From: an uncultured Peptococcaceae bacterium
GTDB taxonomy: Bacteria; Bacillota; Peptococcia; Peptococcales; Peptococcaceae
Assembly: GCA_949743265.1 (NCBI GenBank)
Contig: CATJSX010000193.1
Coordinates: 21,632-85,631, forward strand
DNA: 64,000 nucleotides
Reading direction: 5' to 3'
This document shows positions 17,023-26,080 of this stretch, piece by piece. Position 1 is the first letter of the stretch. Each line of letters opens with the position of its first letter. A model generated the notes under the pieces. That model had not been told where the DNA came from and did no database searches. It worked only from the letters and a program-made list of their open reading frames with translations. The position numbers and the translations under genes are program-made.

Positions 17023-18477
17023 ATGACAGAAAAAAGAATAGACAAACAAGGCATTTGGATGGCAATATCGTTGCTCATCATGATAAGCACTCATTTTATG
17101 TCAGGAATAGGACCAATCACTCCCTTGGGAATGCAGGTTATTGGTATATTTATCGGTATGATTATTGGTTGGAGCACTTGTGGTATGCTGGTCCCGAGTT
17201 TGTTGGGAATTTTAATGTTGGGTTTAACGGACTACACCGCTTCGCCAGAAACCAGTTTAGGATTATTATTGACACACAATATTTTTATCAGTTCTTTAGT
17301 TGCCTTTATTTTGTTGGCTTATATCAATGATTCCGGCATTATGGACGTTATTTCTCAATGGTTAGTAACCAGAAAATTCGCTGCCGGAAAACCATGGTTG
17401 TTTATGTGTTTCTTTTTTTCTATGATTACCGTTATTTCTTTTATTTTTAATCCAGTCGTGCTCATCTTATTAGGTTTTAGTTTCATGTCGCCAATTTTGA
17501 AAGAAATGGGCTATACCAAAGAAGATGAACTACCCACTTATCTTTTTTTAGGTATCGCTATCTTTACTTTAGCCACCGTAGCGATTCCGTTTTTGCCATC
17601 AGCTATTTATACAAGAGGAATTATCGCCACAGCAATAGGCAGCCATATCAGTTCTTTTGCATATTTTATGTGTATTAGCGTACCCTTATTTACTGCTTTG
17701 GCGCTATATCTCATTATTGGCAAATTTATTTTACGTGTGAATACCACAAAATTTGTTCAAGGCACTGATGTTTTATTAAAACAAATTGGTGATAACAAAA
17801 TCAAAATAACCACTGGTCAAAAACGAGGCGCTATTGTTTTAATCATTTTTGTCGCAGCATTAGCGCTCGCTGCACTACTGCCCAAAACTTGGGCTCCCAT
17901 CGCCTTTTTAAATCATTTTGGTTTGGTAGGCATATGTGTCGCCTTGGTACTATTATTGTTAGTATTAAAAGATGAAGAAGGAAAACCTTTAACGACTTTT
18001 CCCAAATTGATTAACGGTATTTCGTGGGACATGGTAATGCTAACGGGCGCTATTATGGTCATTGCCGGTGCTCTCACTTCAGAAGGAACAGGAATCGCGC
18101 AAGCAATGGCAATGTGTGGCGTTATCGTTTCTAAAATGCCTACAGCTATTTTTGTTCTATTAGTTATGTTAGTTTTATGTATTTTTAGCCAATTTTCTAT
18201 GAATATGGTACTGCAAATGGTGTTCGCGCCTATTCTTGCCCCTATCTTAGTCAGTGCAGGAATCAACCCAATGATCGCTGTTATGGCAGTTTACTTTGGT
18301 ACACAATGGGCGTTTATGGCACCTTCTGGCAGTATGATGGCAGCATTGGTTTTTGGCAATACAGAATGGGTCAATACAAAGATACTTTATAAATGCATCA
18401 TTCCATGGATCATTTTAAGTTTAATCGTCACAGCGATAATGTCCTTAACTTTCCCTGACATATTCTGTCCAATATAA
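17023..18477 (+). CDS. DASS/SLC13-like anion permease (permease 3, module C)
   Basis: A 484-residue protein of about 12 helices. It carries the common start GIGPITPLGMQVIGIFIGMI and GWSTCGMLVPSLLGILMLGL, and a C-terminal binding-loop motif FMAPSGSMMAALVFGN that matches VATPGGSATAALMF in permease 2. AGGAGG precedes the ATG. It sits between the zinc-ribbon gene and the dehydrogenase, with gaps of 19 and 35 nt. It probably imports the compound processed by hydrolase 3. As with its paralogues, the exact anion is unknown. Confidence 0.75.
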   Translation: MTEKRIDKQGIWMAISLLIMISTHFMSGIGPITPLGMQVIGIFIGMIIGWSTCGMLVPSLLGILMLGLTDYTASPETSLGLLLTHNIFISSLVAFILLAYINDSGIMDVISQWLVTRKFAAGKPWLFMCFFFSMITVISFIFNPVVLILLGFSFMSPILKEMGYTKEDELPTYLFLGIAIFTLATVAIPFLPSAIYTRGIIATAIGSHISSFAYFMCISVPLFTALALYLIIGKFILRVNTTKFVQGTDVLLKQIGDNKIKITTGQKRGAIVLIIFVAALALAALLPKTWAPIAFLNHFGLVGICVALVLLLLVLKDEEGKPLTTFPKLINGISWDMVMLTGAIMVIAGALTSEGTGIAQAMAMCGVIVSKMPTAIFVLLVMLVLCIFSQFSMNMVLQMVFAPILAPILVSAGINPMIAVMAVYFGTQWAFMAPSGSMMAALVFGNTEWVNTKILYKCIIPWIILSLIVTAIMSLTFPDIFCPI

Positions 18478-18512
18478 TCAAATATCTCATTGCTTAAAAG
18501 GAGCGTTCATAA

Positions 18513-19283
18513 GTGGAAAAGTATACTGATTTAAAAAACAAAATCGCTTTAGTAACTGGCGCTAGTGCAGGTATGGGCAAAGCTATTGCTCAAAAATACT
18601 TGGAAGCAGGCATGATTGTTATCGGTACTGGTCGTAGAAAAGAAAAGTTAACGCAGACCTTCGCTAATTTGCCTGACATCTATCGCAAAAACTTCATTCC
18701 GTTCAAAAGCGATGTCAGCAGTTCTGCTGATAATAACGCTTTGCTAAGCGAAATCAAAACACAGTTCGGCAAACTAGACGTATTAGTTAATAATGCAGGC
18801 GTTATGGACGGCATGACGCCTGTTGGGGATGTGAGCGATGAGTTATGGCATCAAGTCATGGCTGTCAATCTTACTGGCCCTTTTGAGCTTTGTCGCGGCG
18901 CAATCAACTTAATGTTAGCGCAAGGCAATGGAACCATTATCAATATCGCTTCCGGCGGCGGTATTGGCGGTGGACGCGCTGGGGCTGCCTATGTTGCTTC
19001 CAAATTTGCTTTAGTAGGATTAAGCAAAAACATTGCCTATATGTACGCTTTAAAAGGCATCCGTTGTAATGTAATTTGTCCCGGCGGCGTAGCAACAGAA
19101 ATTGGTGCCGACAGCAATTTTCATCCTTTGGGCGTGGAGCGCGTTATGCAAGACGGTACGAAAAGCATTCGTATCGGCTTGCCGGAAGAAATCGGAGAAG
19201 TCGCTTTATTTTTAGCATCTGATGCTTCTAGTTTAATTAACGGTGTTGCACTTCCTGCTGACGCCGGTCGCTCAGCATGGTAA
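18513..19283 (+). CDS. Short-chain dehydrogenase/reductase, module C
   Basis: A 256-residue classical SDR with the nucleotide motif TGASAGMGKAI (residues about 15-25), NNAGV, an active-site Ser in NIASGGGIGGG and YVASKFALVG (Tyr-x3-Lys). An Arg-rich turn after the second strand (GTGRRKEKL) suggests NADP(H) preference. It starts with GTG after AAGGAG and is last in the module C run, before a bidirectional terminator. A dehydrogenase beside a hydrolase-permease pair could oxidise the alcohol released on hydrolysis, but annotated relatives span many alcohols and 3-oxoacyl substrates, so this is inference. Confidence 0.85.
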   Translation: MEKYTDLKNKIALVTGASAGMGKAIAQKYLEAGMIVIGTGRRKEKLTQTFANLPDIYRKNFIPFKSDVSSSADNNALLSEIKTQFGKLDVLVNNAGVMDGMTPVGDVSDELWHQVMAVNLTGPFELCRGAINLMLAQGNGTIINIASGGGIGGGRAGAAYVASKFALVGLSKNIAYMYALKGIRCNVICPGGVATEIGADSNFHPLGVERVMQDGTKSIRIGLPEEIGEVALFLASDASSLINGVALPADAGRSAW

Positions 19284-19365
19284 AACATAGAAAAACACCG
19301 TTCCGCTAATAATCTCTACGCAATGCAGTATTATCAAGTGCCTACAGTTTGCAAAACAGCAAAAA

Positions 19366-19406
19366 AACAGCGGTGAGTTTCAACAATGAAACTTACCGCT
19401 GTTTTT
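19366..19406. terminator. Bidirectional terminator between the SDR gene and hydG
   Basis: AACAGCGGT-AGTTTCA pairs with TGAAACT-ACCGCTGTT around a 4-nt loop, with A-run and T-run on either side, serving both convergent genes. Confidence 0.9.
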
Positions 19407-19416
19407 TGACAGCTTA

Positions 19417-20838
19417 TTAAAATCTAAAGTCTCGCTCGCCGGCAGCAATTTGCGTCAATCGTTCCTGTGTAATCCGTTTAGTATTAGGATGATCAATATG
19501 ATTCAATTCATCAGCGATAACTTTCTCGCCAATCGCTTTTGTTGATGAAGAAGCATAATCCTCTAAATATTCCTTTAACGTCATGATAGCATTAGGCTGA
19601 CAGCAATTAGCAATCTGACCAGTCTTCGCTAAACGCATAAAACGATCGCCTGTGCGCCCTTCTCGATAACACGCTGTACAGAAGCTGGGCAAATGACCTT
19701 TTCCCAAAAGCCAGCCAACCACTTCGTCTAGTGTGCGATTATCACTAACGTCAAATTGCGCCGAGTTGTCCGTTTCTTTATCTTCTTGTTGCGCGTAGCC
19801 GCCAACGGAAGTAGAAGAAGCGCCGCTAATTTGAGAAATGCCTACTTCCAAAGCTCTAGCACGAACATCAGCTGATTCTCTAGTAGAAATAATCATTCCT
19901 GTATAAGGAACAGCGATACGCAAAACAGCAATAATTTTGATAAACGTATCATCGTCAATGCCGTTATCAAAATCGTCAGGGTTAATATCGTCAGCTCGCT
20001 TGATACGCGGAACACTAATGGTATGAGGTCCAACGCCGAAAGCAGCTTCCAAATGTTCAGCATGCATTAAGATACCAACAAAATCATAACGATACAGATT
20101 TAGCCCATATAAAACCCCTAAACCCACATCGTCAATGCCTCCTTGCATAGCGCGATCCATAGCTTCTGTATGATAAGCATAATCGCTTTTGGGTCCTGAA
20201 GGATGAAGTTCCTCATAGGCTTGCTTATGATATGTTTCTTGGAACAATATATACGTGCCAATACCAGCATCTTTCAATTTACGATAATTTTCAACTGTTG
20301 TAGCGGCGATATTGATATTGACTCGACGAATAGCGCCGTTTTTATGTTTGATATCGTAAATCGTTTTGATGCTTTCCAAATAATAGTCCATCGTATTTTC
20401 TGTAGGATGTTCTCCTGCTTCTAAAGCCAGCCGTTTGTGACCCATATCCTGCAAAGCAATAACTTCTCGACGAATATCATCTTGAGATAATTTTTTGCGG
20501 GAGATATGCTTATTTTTCAAATGATAGGGACAATAAACACAGCCGTTTATACAGTAATTGGATAAATACAACGGCGCAAACATAACGATACGATTGCCGT
20601 AAATTTTTTGTTTGATTGCTTTCGCCAATGAAAACAGCTTTTCATTCAAATCAGGCAAATCGCATGCCAAAAGCACTGCCGCTTCTCGGTGCGTTAATCC
20701 TTGGCAATCCTGCGCTCGTTCAATCAATTGCTCGATTAAGAAACGATTGGATTTGTTGCTTTCAGCATAAGCTAAAGTGTCTAAAATTTCTTGGTGGTCG
20801 ATAAATTCGGTGGCAGTTGACGATTTAGGATCGTACAT
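19417..20838 (-). CDS. hydG: HydG, radical-SAM [FeFe]-hydrogenase H-cluster maturase (tyrosine lyase)
   Basis: A 473-residue protein with the radical-SAM cluster motif CINGCVYC (Cys-x3-Cys-x2-Cys) near residue 97 and a C-terminal second cluster motif, CTACYREGRTGDRF plus a Cys 22 residues later (CCQPN). HydG splits tyrosine to supply CO and CN- for the H-cluster. The close homologue ThiH lacks the C-terminal cysteines, and the upstream TM1266-type gene supports HydG. It lies 25 nt after that gene, with an AAGGAGAG site, in the same transcript. A riboswitch-like leader (21160-21272) precedes both. hydE and hydF are not in the window. Confidence 0.92.
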   Translation of the reverse strand: MYDPKSSTATEFIDHQEILDTLAYAESNKSNRFLIEQLIERAQDCQGLTHREAAVLLACDLPDLNEKLFSLAKAIKQKIYGNRIVMFAPLYLSNYCINGCVYCPYHLKNKHISRKKLSQDDIRREVIALQDMGHKRLALEAGEHPTENTMDYYLESIKTIYDIKHKNGAIRRVNINIAATTVENYRKLKDAGIGTYILFQETYHKQAYEELHPSGPKSDYAYHTEAMDRAMQGGIDDVGLGVLYGLNLYRYDFVGILMHAEHLEAAFGVGPHTISVPRIKRADDINPDDFDNGIDDDTFIKIIAVLRIAVPYTGMIISTRESADVRARALEVGISQISGASSTSVGGYAQQEDKETDNSAQFDVSDNRTLDEVVGWLLGKGHLPSFCTACYREGRTGDRFMRLAKTGQIANCCQPNAIMTLKEYLEDYASSSTKAIGEKVIADELNHIDHPNTKRITQERLTQIAAGERDFRF

Positions 20839-20863
20839 CGATCATCTCTCCTTTGTAAATACC

Positions 20864-21133
20864 TCATTTATCGTTCATGGAACCCATGTTTTTGGCATAA
20901 ATGGTTTTGACGCTGATGTTTTTGAGCATGCCGAGCTTGCCAGAAAGAGAACTGATGGTATCATTGGAAGCATCAATGGCAATAGAAATGATATTAACGC
21001 CACCTTGTCGATAGGGAATTCCCATGCGTCCAATAATGTATTGATTGTACTCGTGCAGAATATCGTTGATTTTTGCTGATGCGGCAATATCTTCCACAAT
21101 GATGCCGATTAGCGCAATACGACTTTCACTCAT
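20864..21133 (-). CDS. TM1266-type iron-only hydrogenase system regulator (ACT-like fold)
   Basis: An 89-residue protein beginning MSESRIALIGIIVEDIAASA, with YIIGRMGIPYRQGGVNIISIAIDAS in the middle. It matches the small ACT/ferredoxin-like family named after Thermotoga TM1266, which is regularly found next to hydrogenase maturation genes and thought to be regulatory. ATG 21133 follows GAGGAGAG; an upstream ATG in the same frame lies inside the leader terminator and has no site. It is first gene of the operon with hydG. Confidence 0.82.
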   Translation of the reverse strand: MSESRIALIGIIVEDIAASAKINDILHEYNQYIIGRMGIPYRQGGVNIISIAIDASNDTISSLSGKLGMLKNISVKTIYAKNMGSMNDK

Positions 21134-21159
21134 GATCATCTCTCCTCTTAGCGCGGTAT

Positions 21160-21272
21160 AAAAAAATCTCCGCACCCCAAAAATAGGCGCAAGAGATCGA
21201 CATTAGCATCTTTTGGTTACCGCCTTGTCATTTGGGACGTACCCTCATGGAATCAGAACGATTGATTGTGTA
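21160..21272 (-). promoter_or_regulatory. Riboswitch-like leader with terminator upstream of TM1266-hydG
   Basis: On the minus strand a conserved-looking block contains GAGGGTACGTCCC, then AAGGCGGTAACC, then GATGCTAATGTC. AGGCG can pair with a downstream CGCCT. The same GCGCC instead forms an intrinsic terminator with GGTGC, flanked by CTC/GAG and followed by seven T (21160-21166). Two mutually exclusive folds in a leader of about 180 nt indicate ligand-controlled attenuation. The strings GGYAACC and GRTGCTAAT resemble the core of the SAM-I/IV riboswitch clan, which would suit a radical-SAM operon. The ligand call is tentative. Confidence 0.55.
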
Positions 21273-21319
21273 AATTTCTTTTACCGCAGAAAATTTCTTT
21301 GGTATCAGATGATAAATTC

Positions 21320-21348
21320 AGTATAGCACCATTTGAAAAAAATAGCAA
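21320..21348 (-). promoter_or_regulatory. Promoter of TM1266-hydG operon
   Basis: TTGCTA (21343-21348) and TATACT (21320-21325) on the minus strand, separated by 17 bp, match sigma-A promoters and place the RNA start about 180 nt before the first gene. Confidence 0.65.
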
Positions 21349-21821
21349 GAGAAAATCTACATATTTTTATGAATAAAATTATTTTTAAAAAACCGTTAAA
21401 CTGCTCAATATCATAACAGTCAAGAGCGACACCCATTCTTAAAAAATATCTCATCATACGATGAATTGGTATGATGGCATAAGAAAAACTATTTTGAAAA
21501 ACTTATACAAAGCCCTATCCGCACAATTTTTCTCTTTTTATGCAATAAAAAAGAGACTATGAATTTATACCAACTGACACTTGTTTAAATTCCATTAGCC
21601 TCAAAAATATAAATAACCAACAAGATTTTGTTAGTACGCTCAGCATACCATTCTTAAAGAAACTTATTCGGTATAATTAGCCTCTAATCAACACATTAGT
21701 TATACTGAAAGGACTAATATTGAATCCTGCTGTTTATATTATATCGCAAAATAACTATAAAAGCAACTATCATTCGAAATAATTTTGCCTACGCTAAACT
21801 CTCTGCTAAGCTGTGTTTTTC
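21349..21821. other. Gene-free AT-rich region
   Basis: No convincing coding frame is seen in 470 nt. A small inverted repeat CATCATAC...GTATGATG occurs at 21451-21475. It may hold decayed sequence; nothing recognisable remains. Confidence 0.4.
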
Positions 21822-22757
21822 TTATTTAGTTCCCAGAATAATATGCCCTTTCTGACTCGTAATTTTTAAAATATGACGTCCTTCTCCAATAACAGCTAGG
21901 CAGTGATTTGTTTCGTTAACAATAAACTTATCCCAATCGTACTTAGTATAGTTAACAGCAATAGCACCATAAGGGCTGTCCAACTGGCAAAATAAATCAT
22001 AGGGCGTACGACGAGTCTTGATGGTGACATCGCCTTTTTGCGTGTTAATCTGCCAAATGCCTTTGATTTGAGTCGTCGTAACGATTATATTCCCCGTTTG
22101 GCTATTACCATCCATATGACGGATAGCAGTGCGCTCAATAGTCGTATGCCCACTATCATTTTTTAAAACAAGATCATTGATACTGCTGGAAAAAATATGT
22201 AAATCTGCCAAAGACGACGTAATATTTCCTTGTTTGAGATCCAAATCCATTAAATCCGCATTGCCTCTACCAATAGCAATGTTTAAGGAATCACATCGCA
22301 AACGGCGAATATCCAATAACGCCGCCTTAGCTGTTAGCGAAATCACCGAAAATCTATTTTTCGGCACGATAATGCGCAATGTTAGCGCAGCATCTTTATC
22401 CTCTGTTAAATAATCCACTTCATTGCATAAAAAAACATAAACGGTTTCGCCGTCTTGATAAAGATTGAGCCTTTGACCACCATATCCTTCACCATAAAGA
22501 ATGGCAGAAACCTCTTGAGCATCTACACTACCCGCCAATTCGACTTTGACACCATTAGCATTGATGACCATTTTTTGCGCTTCATCGGCAGCTAAAGTAT
22601 AACGGCTACCGCCGTTAACTCGTCCAAATCCGCCTTGCCCATCGTTCAAGCTGTAAGCCCAGCAAAAAAGAATTGCCAAACTCAGCACTGCCCAAAGTAA
22701 AAGTATACGCCATATTTTTCGATGGCGGCGCCATATTTTTTTTGCGGACAGTTTCAT
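21822..22757 (-). CDS. DUF4097-like membrane-anchored beta-strand repeat protein
   Basis: A 311-residue protein with a basic cytoplasmic start (MKLSAKKIWRRHRKIWR), one membrane segment (residues about 18-36) and a long extracytoplasmic region of short beta strands. Repeated patterns such as LNIAIGRGNADLMDLDLKQGN, GHTTIERT, GNIIVTTTQIKG and GDVTIKTRR resemble the beta-helix-like DUF4097 family, whose members are often linked to envelope stress. No catalytic motif is visible. It is probably monocistronic. The promoter region is short and no regulator neighbours it. Confidence 0.6.
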   Translation of the reverse strand: MKLSAKKIWRRHRKIWRILLLWAVLSLAILFCWAYSLNDGQGGFGRVNGGSRYTLAADEAQKMVINANGVKVELAGSVDAQEVSAILYGEGYGGQRLNLYQDGETVYVFLCNEVDYLTEDKDAALTLRIIVPKNRFSVISLTAKAALLDIRRLRCDSLNIAIGRGNADLMDLDLKQGNITSSLADLHIFSSSINDLVLKNDSGHTTIERTAIRHMDGNSQTGNIIVTTTQIKGIWQINTQKGDVTIKTRRTPYDLFCQLDSPYGAIAVNYTKYDWDKFIVNETNHCLAVIGEGRHILKITSQKGHIILGTK

Positions 22758-22875
22758 GGTCGCGTCAACGCCTTTCTATAAAAGATTTGCTTTATTATAC
22801 ACTAAAAATCCAAATTTGACCAGTAGCGTATTACTGACTGTCAATCATTTCTGCCATAACACATCGTCATAAAAT

Positions 22876-22942
22876 AGTATAGCCCCACTTGAAATTTTCA
22901 CGACTGTTCAAAATCGTTGCCATTTCGAAGTGAGGCTATACT
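22876..22942. repeat. 67-nt inverted repeat between DUF4097-like and pncB genes
   Basis: Arms AGTATAGCCCCACTTGAAAT and its near-complement (one mismatch, one bulge) flank a 26-nt loop. There is no T-run. It lies in the gap between the 3' end of the NAD-salvage operon and the start of the DUF4097-like gene. It may be a small mobile-type element or a transcript-end structure. Confidence 0.55.
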
Positions 22943-23027
22943 TGCACCTTACGTATATTTTCGACGAAGCGCATTTTTCATCTCGCCTGATGATACTTTG
23001 TCAATATCTGCACATTAAAAACTATGC

Positions 23028-24488
23028 TTATTTGGAAGTTACCTTGACTTGACTATACTTCTCCAGCAAATTATCTTTCATCTGCCACAATTTCGGTGAC
23101 AAATCTACATAATACTTATGAGGATGCTCAAACCGAAGAATCTCGTCCCAAAGCGTCTGAATAGATTTTTCGCAATAGGTACGAATTTCTTGTACAGAAG
23201 GCATTTGATAAACGCATTCGCCTTGAATAAAAATAGCTTCTTGCAAAGGTTTAGCAACAAAATCTTGGAGCAGCTTTCGTTTCCATGTATAATCAGGATG
23301 AAAAATTTCATACGGTTCACTATCGTCAATCACTTCATCAGCCAAAGCAATAACATCAGCAATGGCTTTACCGCTTTGCCGTTCATAAAGCCGCCACGTC
23401 TTTTTGTAGCCGGGATTGGTAATTTTTTCTACGTTTTCACTAATTTTTATTCTAGGAACAATTTGACCATTTTCTTCTACTGCCGCCAGTTTATAAACAC
23501 CGCCAAAAACCGGATCGGATTTCGCTGTAATCAACCGTTCGCCAACACCGAAAGAATCAACTTCTCCACCTTGCATGAGAATATCGCGAATGATATATTC
23601 ATCAAGCGAATTGGAAGCAACAATATCACAATCAGGAAAGCCTGCTTCATCCAACATTAAACGCGCTTTTTTAGATAAATAGGCGATATCGCCGCTATCA
23701 ATGCGAATTCCTTTTGGTCTAAAACCAGCCGGTACTACTACTTCATTAAAAATTTTGATAGCATTAGGTACACCTGAAGCCAGTACATTGTATGTATCGA
23801 CTAAAAACGTACAGTTATCGGGATAAGTTTGCGCATAGCGTCGAAAAGCTTCTTCCTCATTATCAAACAACTGCACCCAGCTGTGCGCCATAGTTCCCAA
23901 AGCAGGAATCTGCATATCACGGTCAACGATAGTACAAGCTGTACCAGCACAACCGCCAATATAAGCAGCCCGTGCGCCATAAACAGCTCCGTCAGCGCCT
24001 TGCGCTCGTCTGGAACCAAACTCCATAACGGCGCGTCCTTCAGCTGCACGCGCAATACGGTTAGCTTTCGTTGCAATTAACGATTGATGATTGACGCACA
24101 ATAAAATCATAGTTTCAATAAACTGTACTTGCAACGCTGGCCCTCTCACTGTTATCAACGGTTCTTTCGGAAATACCGGCGTCCCTTCCGGAATGGCCCA
24201 AACATCACAAACAAATTTAAAATGAGCGAGATAGTCCAAAAAACCTTCGCTAAAACACTTTTTACTGCGCAAAAAATCAATATCTTCTTCAGTAAAAGAA
24301 AGATCTTTCAAATACTCGATGACTTGTTCTAAGCCAGCCATAATAGCAAAACCGCCGTCATCAGGAATTTTTCTAAAAAACATATCATAATAAACAATTT
24401 TGTCATGAACATGGTGTTCAAAGTAACCGTTAGCCATCGTGATTTGATAAAAATCAGTCAACAGCGTTAAATTTTGTGGTCTTTTCAT
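23028..24488 (-). CDS. pncB: Nicotinate phosphoribosyltransferase
   Basis: A 486-residue enzyme converting nicotinate, PRPP and ATP to nicotinate mononucleotide in NAD salvage. Diagnostic stretches are LTDFYQITMANGYF at the start, EFGSRRAQGADGAVYGARAAY (residues about 155-175) and IRIDSGDIAYLSKKAR. ATG 24488 is chosen for its GAGGAGG site; the longer frame starting at 24518 has none. It is the last gene of the overlapping operon that also encodes the nicotinamidase producing its substrate, 33 nt downstream of it. The length is normal for the clostridial-type enzyme. Confidence 0.95.
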   Translation of the reverse strand: MKRPQNLTLLTDFYQITMANGYFEHHVHDKIVYYDMFFRKIPDDGGFAIMAGLEQVIEYLKDLSFTEEDIDFLRSKKCFSEGFLDYLAHFKFVCDVWAIPEGTPVFPKEPLITVRGPALQVQFIETMILLCVNHQSLIATKANRIARAAEGRAVMEFGSRRAQGADGAVYGARAAYIGGCAGTACTIVDRDMQIPALGTMAHSWVQLFDNEEEAFRRYAQTYPDNCTFLVDTYNVLASGVPNAIKIFNEVVVPAGFRPKGIRIDSGDIAYLSKKARLMLDEAGFPDCDIVASNSLDEYIIRDILMQGGEVDSFGVGERLITAKSDPVFGGVYKLAAVEENGQIVPRIKISENVEKITNPGYKKTWRLYERQSGKAIADVIALADEVIDDSEPYEIFHPDYTWKRKLLQDFVAKPLQEAIFIQGECVYQMPSVQEIRTYCEKSIQTLWDEILRFEHPHKYYVDLSPKLWQMKDNLLEKYSQVKVTSK

Positions 24489-24521
24489 TGTTTTTCCTCC
24501 TCGTGTGAGACACGGCATTGT

Positions 24522-25196
24522 CTATTTGATCTGCCGAAATATTTCTATACCACTAGAGCGCATCAAATATAAAGCTAAAACGTTCATGACCTCTTGATCG
24601 TGTTCTCCACCATTAAAAGTGTGAACGGCTTCCATAGCAATCATAACGCGAACAAACCGATTTTGCTGATTAAAATAAGTTTTTAAAGCCAGCGCCAGCT
24701 GCATTACACAAATATCGGTACAGTCACCAACCAAAATGAAATGATTATAATCTTGATGTTCACCTAACCACTGCGTAAATTCTGGTGCAAAAAAGCCGTT
24801 GGTTGAATTTTTGGCAATAACAGTTTCAATAGTCAGCACTTTTAATTCATCAACAAGCGCACTTTCCGGTTCGTTTTTTAAGCAATGAATGGGAAAAGCA
24901 GCAAATTCTATAGCATCATTTTCGTGAGAATCAACAAACGCCACTTGCGCTATACCCATTTCTTGTGCAGTTGTCACCATACGCACAATAGGCGAAACGA
25001 TACTGCTCATTGAAGCGTCAGCCATAGCGCCAAACTTAATAAAACCATTAACTACATCAACCACCATAAGAGCAGTTTTTTCTTGGGGCAAATCTGCAAA
25101 AGTTAAATCAGGCGCTTTGAGCAATAAATCATAAATTTCACCCAAACTTTGTTTAGCTTTTGCCAAAAATTGTTCTTTGTTGTCAGTCAGTTCCAC
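24522..25196 (-). CDS. pncA: Nicotinamidase (isochorismatase-fold)
   Basis: A 224-residue cysteine hydrolase with the isochorismatase-family triad: Asp in MVVDVVNGFIKFG, Lys in IAKNSTNGFF and Cys in GDCTDICVMQLA. FVDSHE supplies probable metal ligands. Deamidation of nicotinamide to nicotinate feeds the next gene, pncB. The start is a GTG at 25196, ten bases after AAGGAG, which overlaps the last codons of the upstream Nudix gene, implying translational coupling. The nicotinamidase function rather than another isochorismatase-like hydrolase is inferred from operon context and the triad. Confidence 0.85.
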   Translation of the reverse strand: MELTDNKEQFLAKAKQSLGEIYDLLLKAPDLTFADLPQEKTALMVVDVVNGFIKFGAMADASMSSIVSPIVRMVTTAQEMGIAQVAFVDSHENDAIEFAAFPIHCLKNEPESALVDELKVLTIETVIAKNSTNGFFAPEFTQWLGEHQDYNHFILVGDCTDICVMQLALALKTYFNQQNRFVRVMIAMEAVHTFNGGEHDQEVMNVLALYLMRSSGIEIFRQIK

Positions 25197-26080
25197 AGAT
25201 CAATCGCTCCTTTCGAAAATGCTTTTGCTAACCAAAGCGGATCCCGCATATATAGTGGCTGCTGCGCAAGATTTTTTTCTGTCTTAAGTATCTTATCAGC
25301 CATGTCAGTCCAAAAATCAGCTGATGTTACTGTCTTTCCCAACACAATTTCATAAACTTTTTGCAACTGCGCTAAAGTAAAATACTGCTCATCTATCAGT
25401 TGAAAAAGCCAATCCGTCATTTTAATCTTCTGGCGAAAACTTTTCAATCCGTGGTTAATAATAGCTGCATGATCGAAAGCTAAGCCATTATTGGCAACTA
25501 TCATTTGCTGAATAGGAGAACCTTTCCGCTGTAAATTTAACTGAGCGGATAATTGCTGATTTTCATTAGTCAATGTTAAATAATCGCTCCATTGGTAGGT
25601 TGACGCATCAGCCACTTGAGAAATATTGAGCGCTTCGGTGTGACAATTGATATCAAACCAAGCCGCTTCTTGGGCGTCGTCACCAGCTTGTAAACTATTT
25701 TCATTAGGAGAAACAACCGACAAATAAGCTGTGCTGATCACTCTAGTACGAGGGTCTCGTCCAACATTGCCGTAAGTATGCAATTGACTGAAATAGCGAG
25801 GCTGCAAACTGGTTTCTTCTTGCAGTTCCCGACAAGCAGCCTCCGGTAAATTTTCATCAATTTCGACAAAACCGCCCGGCAATGCCCAATGATCTTTAAA
25901 AGGATGATTTTTGCGTTTAATCAATAGCAATTGCAGTGTATCAGCGACAGGCGAGCGCTTACTCTTGCCAAGCGTAAATACCAGTATATCAACCGACACT
26001 GAGGGACGGTCATATTGGCTGGCGTCGTAATTAGCCAAAAATTCTTGTTCGCTTTGCGTTTCTTCTTTTATCAGATCCAT
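25187..26080 (-). CDS. nrtR: NrtR-like Nudix-domain regulator of NAD salvage
   Basis: A 297-residue protein. The N-terminal part has a nearly complete Nudix box (GGFVEIDENLPEAACRELQE then ETSL), with Ser replacing the final Gly. The C-terminal third (FTLAQLQKVYEIVLGKTVTS) is the winged-helix type found in NrtR, which senses ADP-ribose and represses niacin-salvage genes. It is encoded directly before pncA and pncB and overlaps pncA by 10 nt, so autoregulation is likely. Alternatively it is an ADP-ribose pyrophosphatase; the C-terminal domain favours the regulator. ATG 26080 overlaps the end of the DUF695 gene. Confidence 0.78.
   Translation of the reverse strand: MDLIKEETQSEQEFLANYDASQYDRPSVSVDILVFTLGKSKRSPVADTLQLLLIKRKNHPFKDHWALPGGFVEIDENLPEAACRELQEETSLQPRYFSQLHTYGNVGRDPRTRVISTAYLSVVSPNENSLQAGDDAQEAAWFDINCHTEALNISQVADASTYQWSDYLTLTNENQQLSAQLNLQRKGSPIQQMIVANNGLAFDHAAIINHGLKSFRQKIKMTDWLFQLIDEQYFTLAQLQKVYEIVLGKTVTSADFWTDMADKILKTEKNLAQQPLYMRDPLWLAKAFSKGAIDLWN

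Noticed and set aside
19417..20838. ThiH (thiamine tyrosine lyase) instead of HydG
   Set aside because: The C-terminal Cys-x2-Cys...Cys cluster motif and the TM1266-type neighbour fit HydG.
20875..21099. Minus-strand frame overlapping the TM1266-type gene
   Set aside because: Different frame of the same strand without start signal; the TM1266-type frame has the family sequence and AGGAGAG site.
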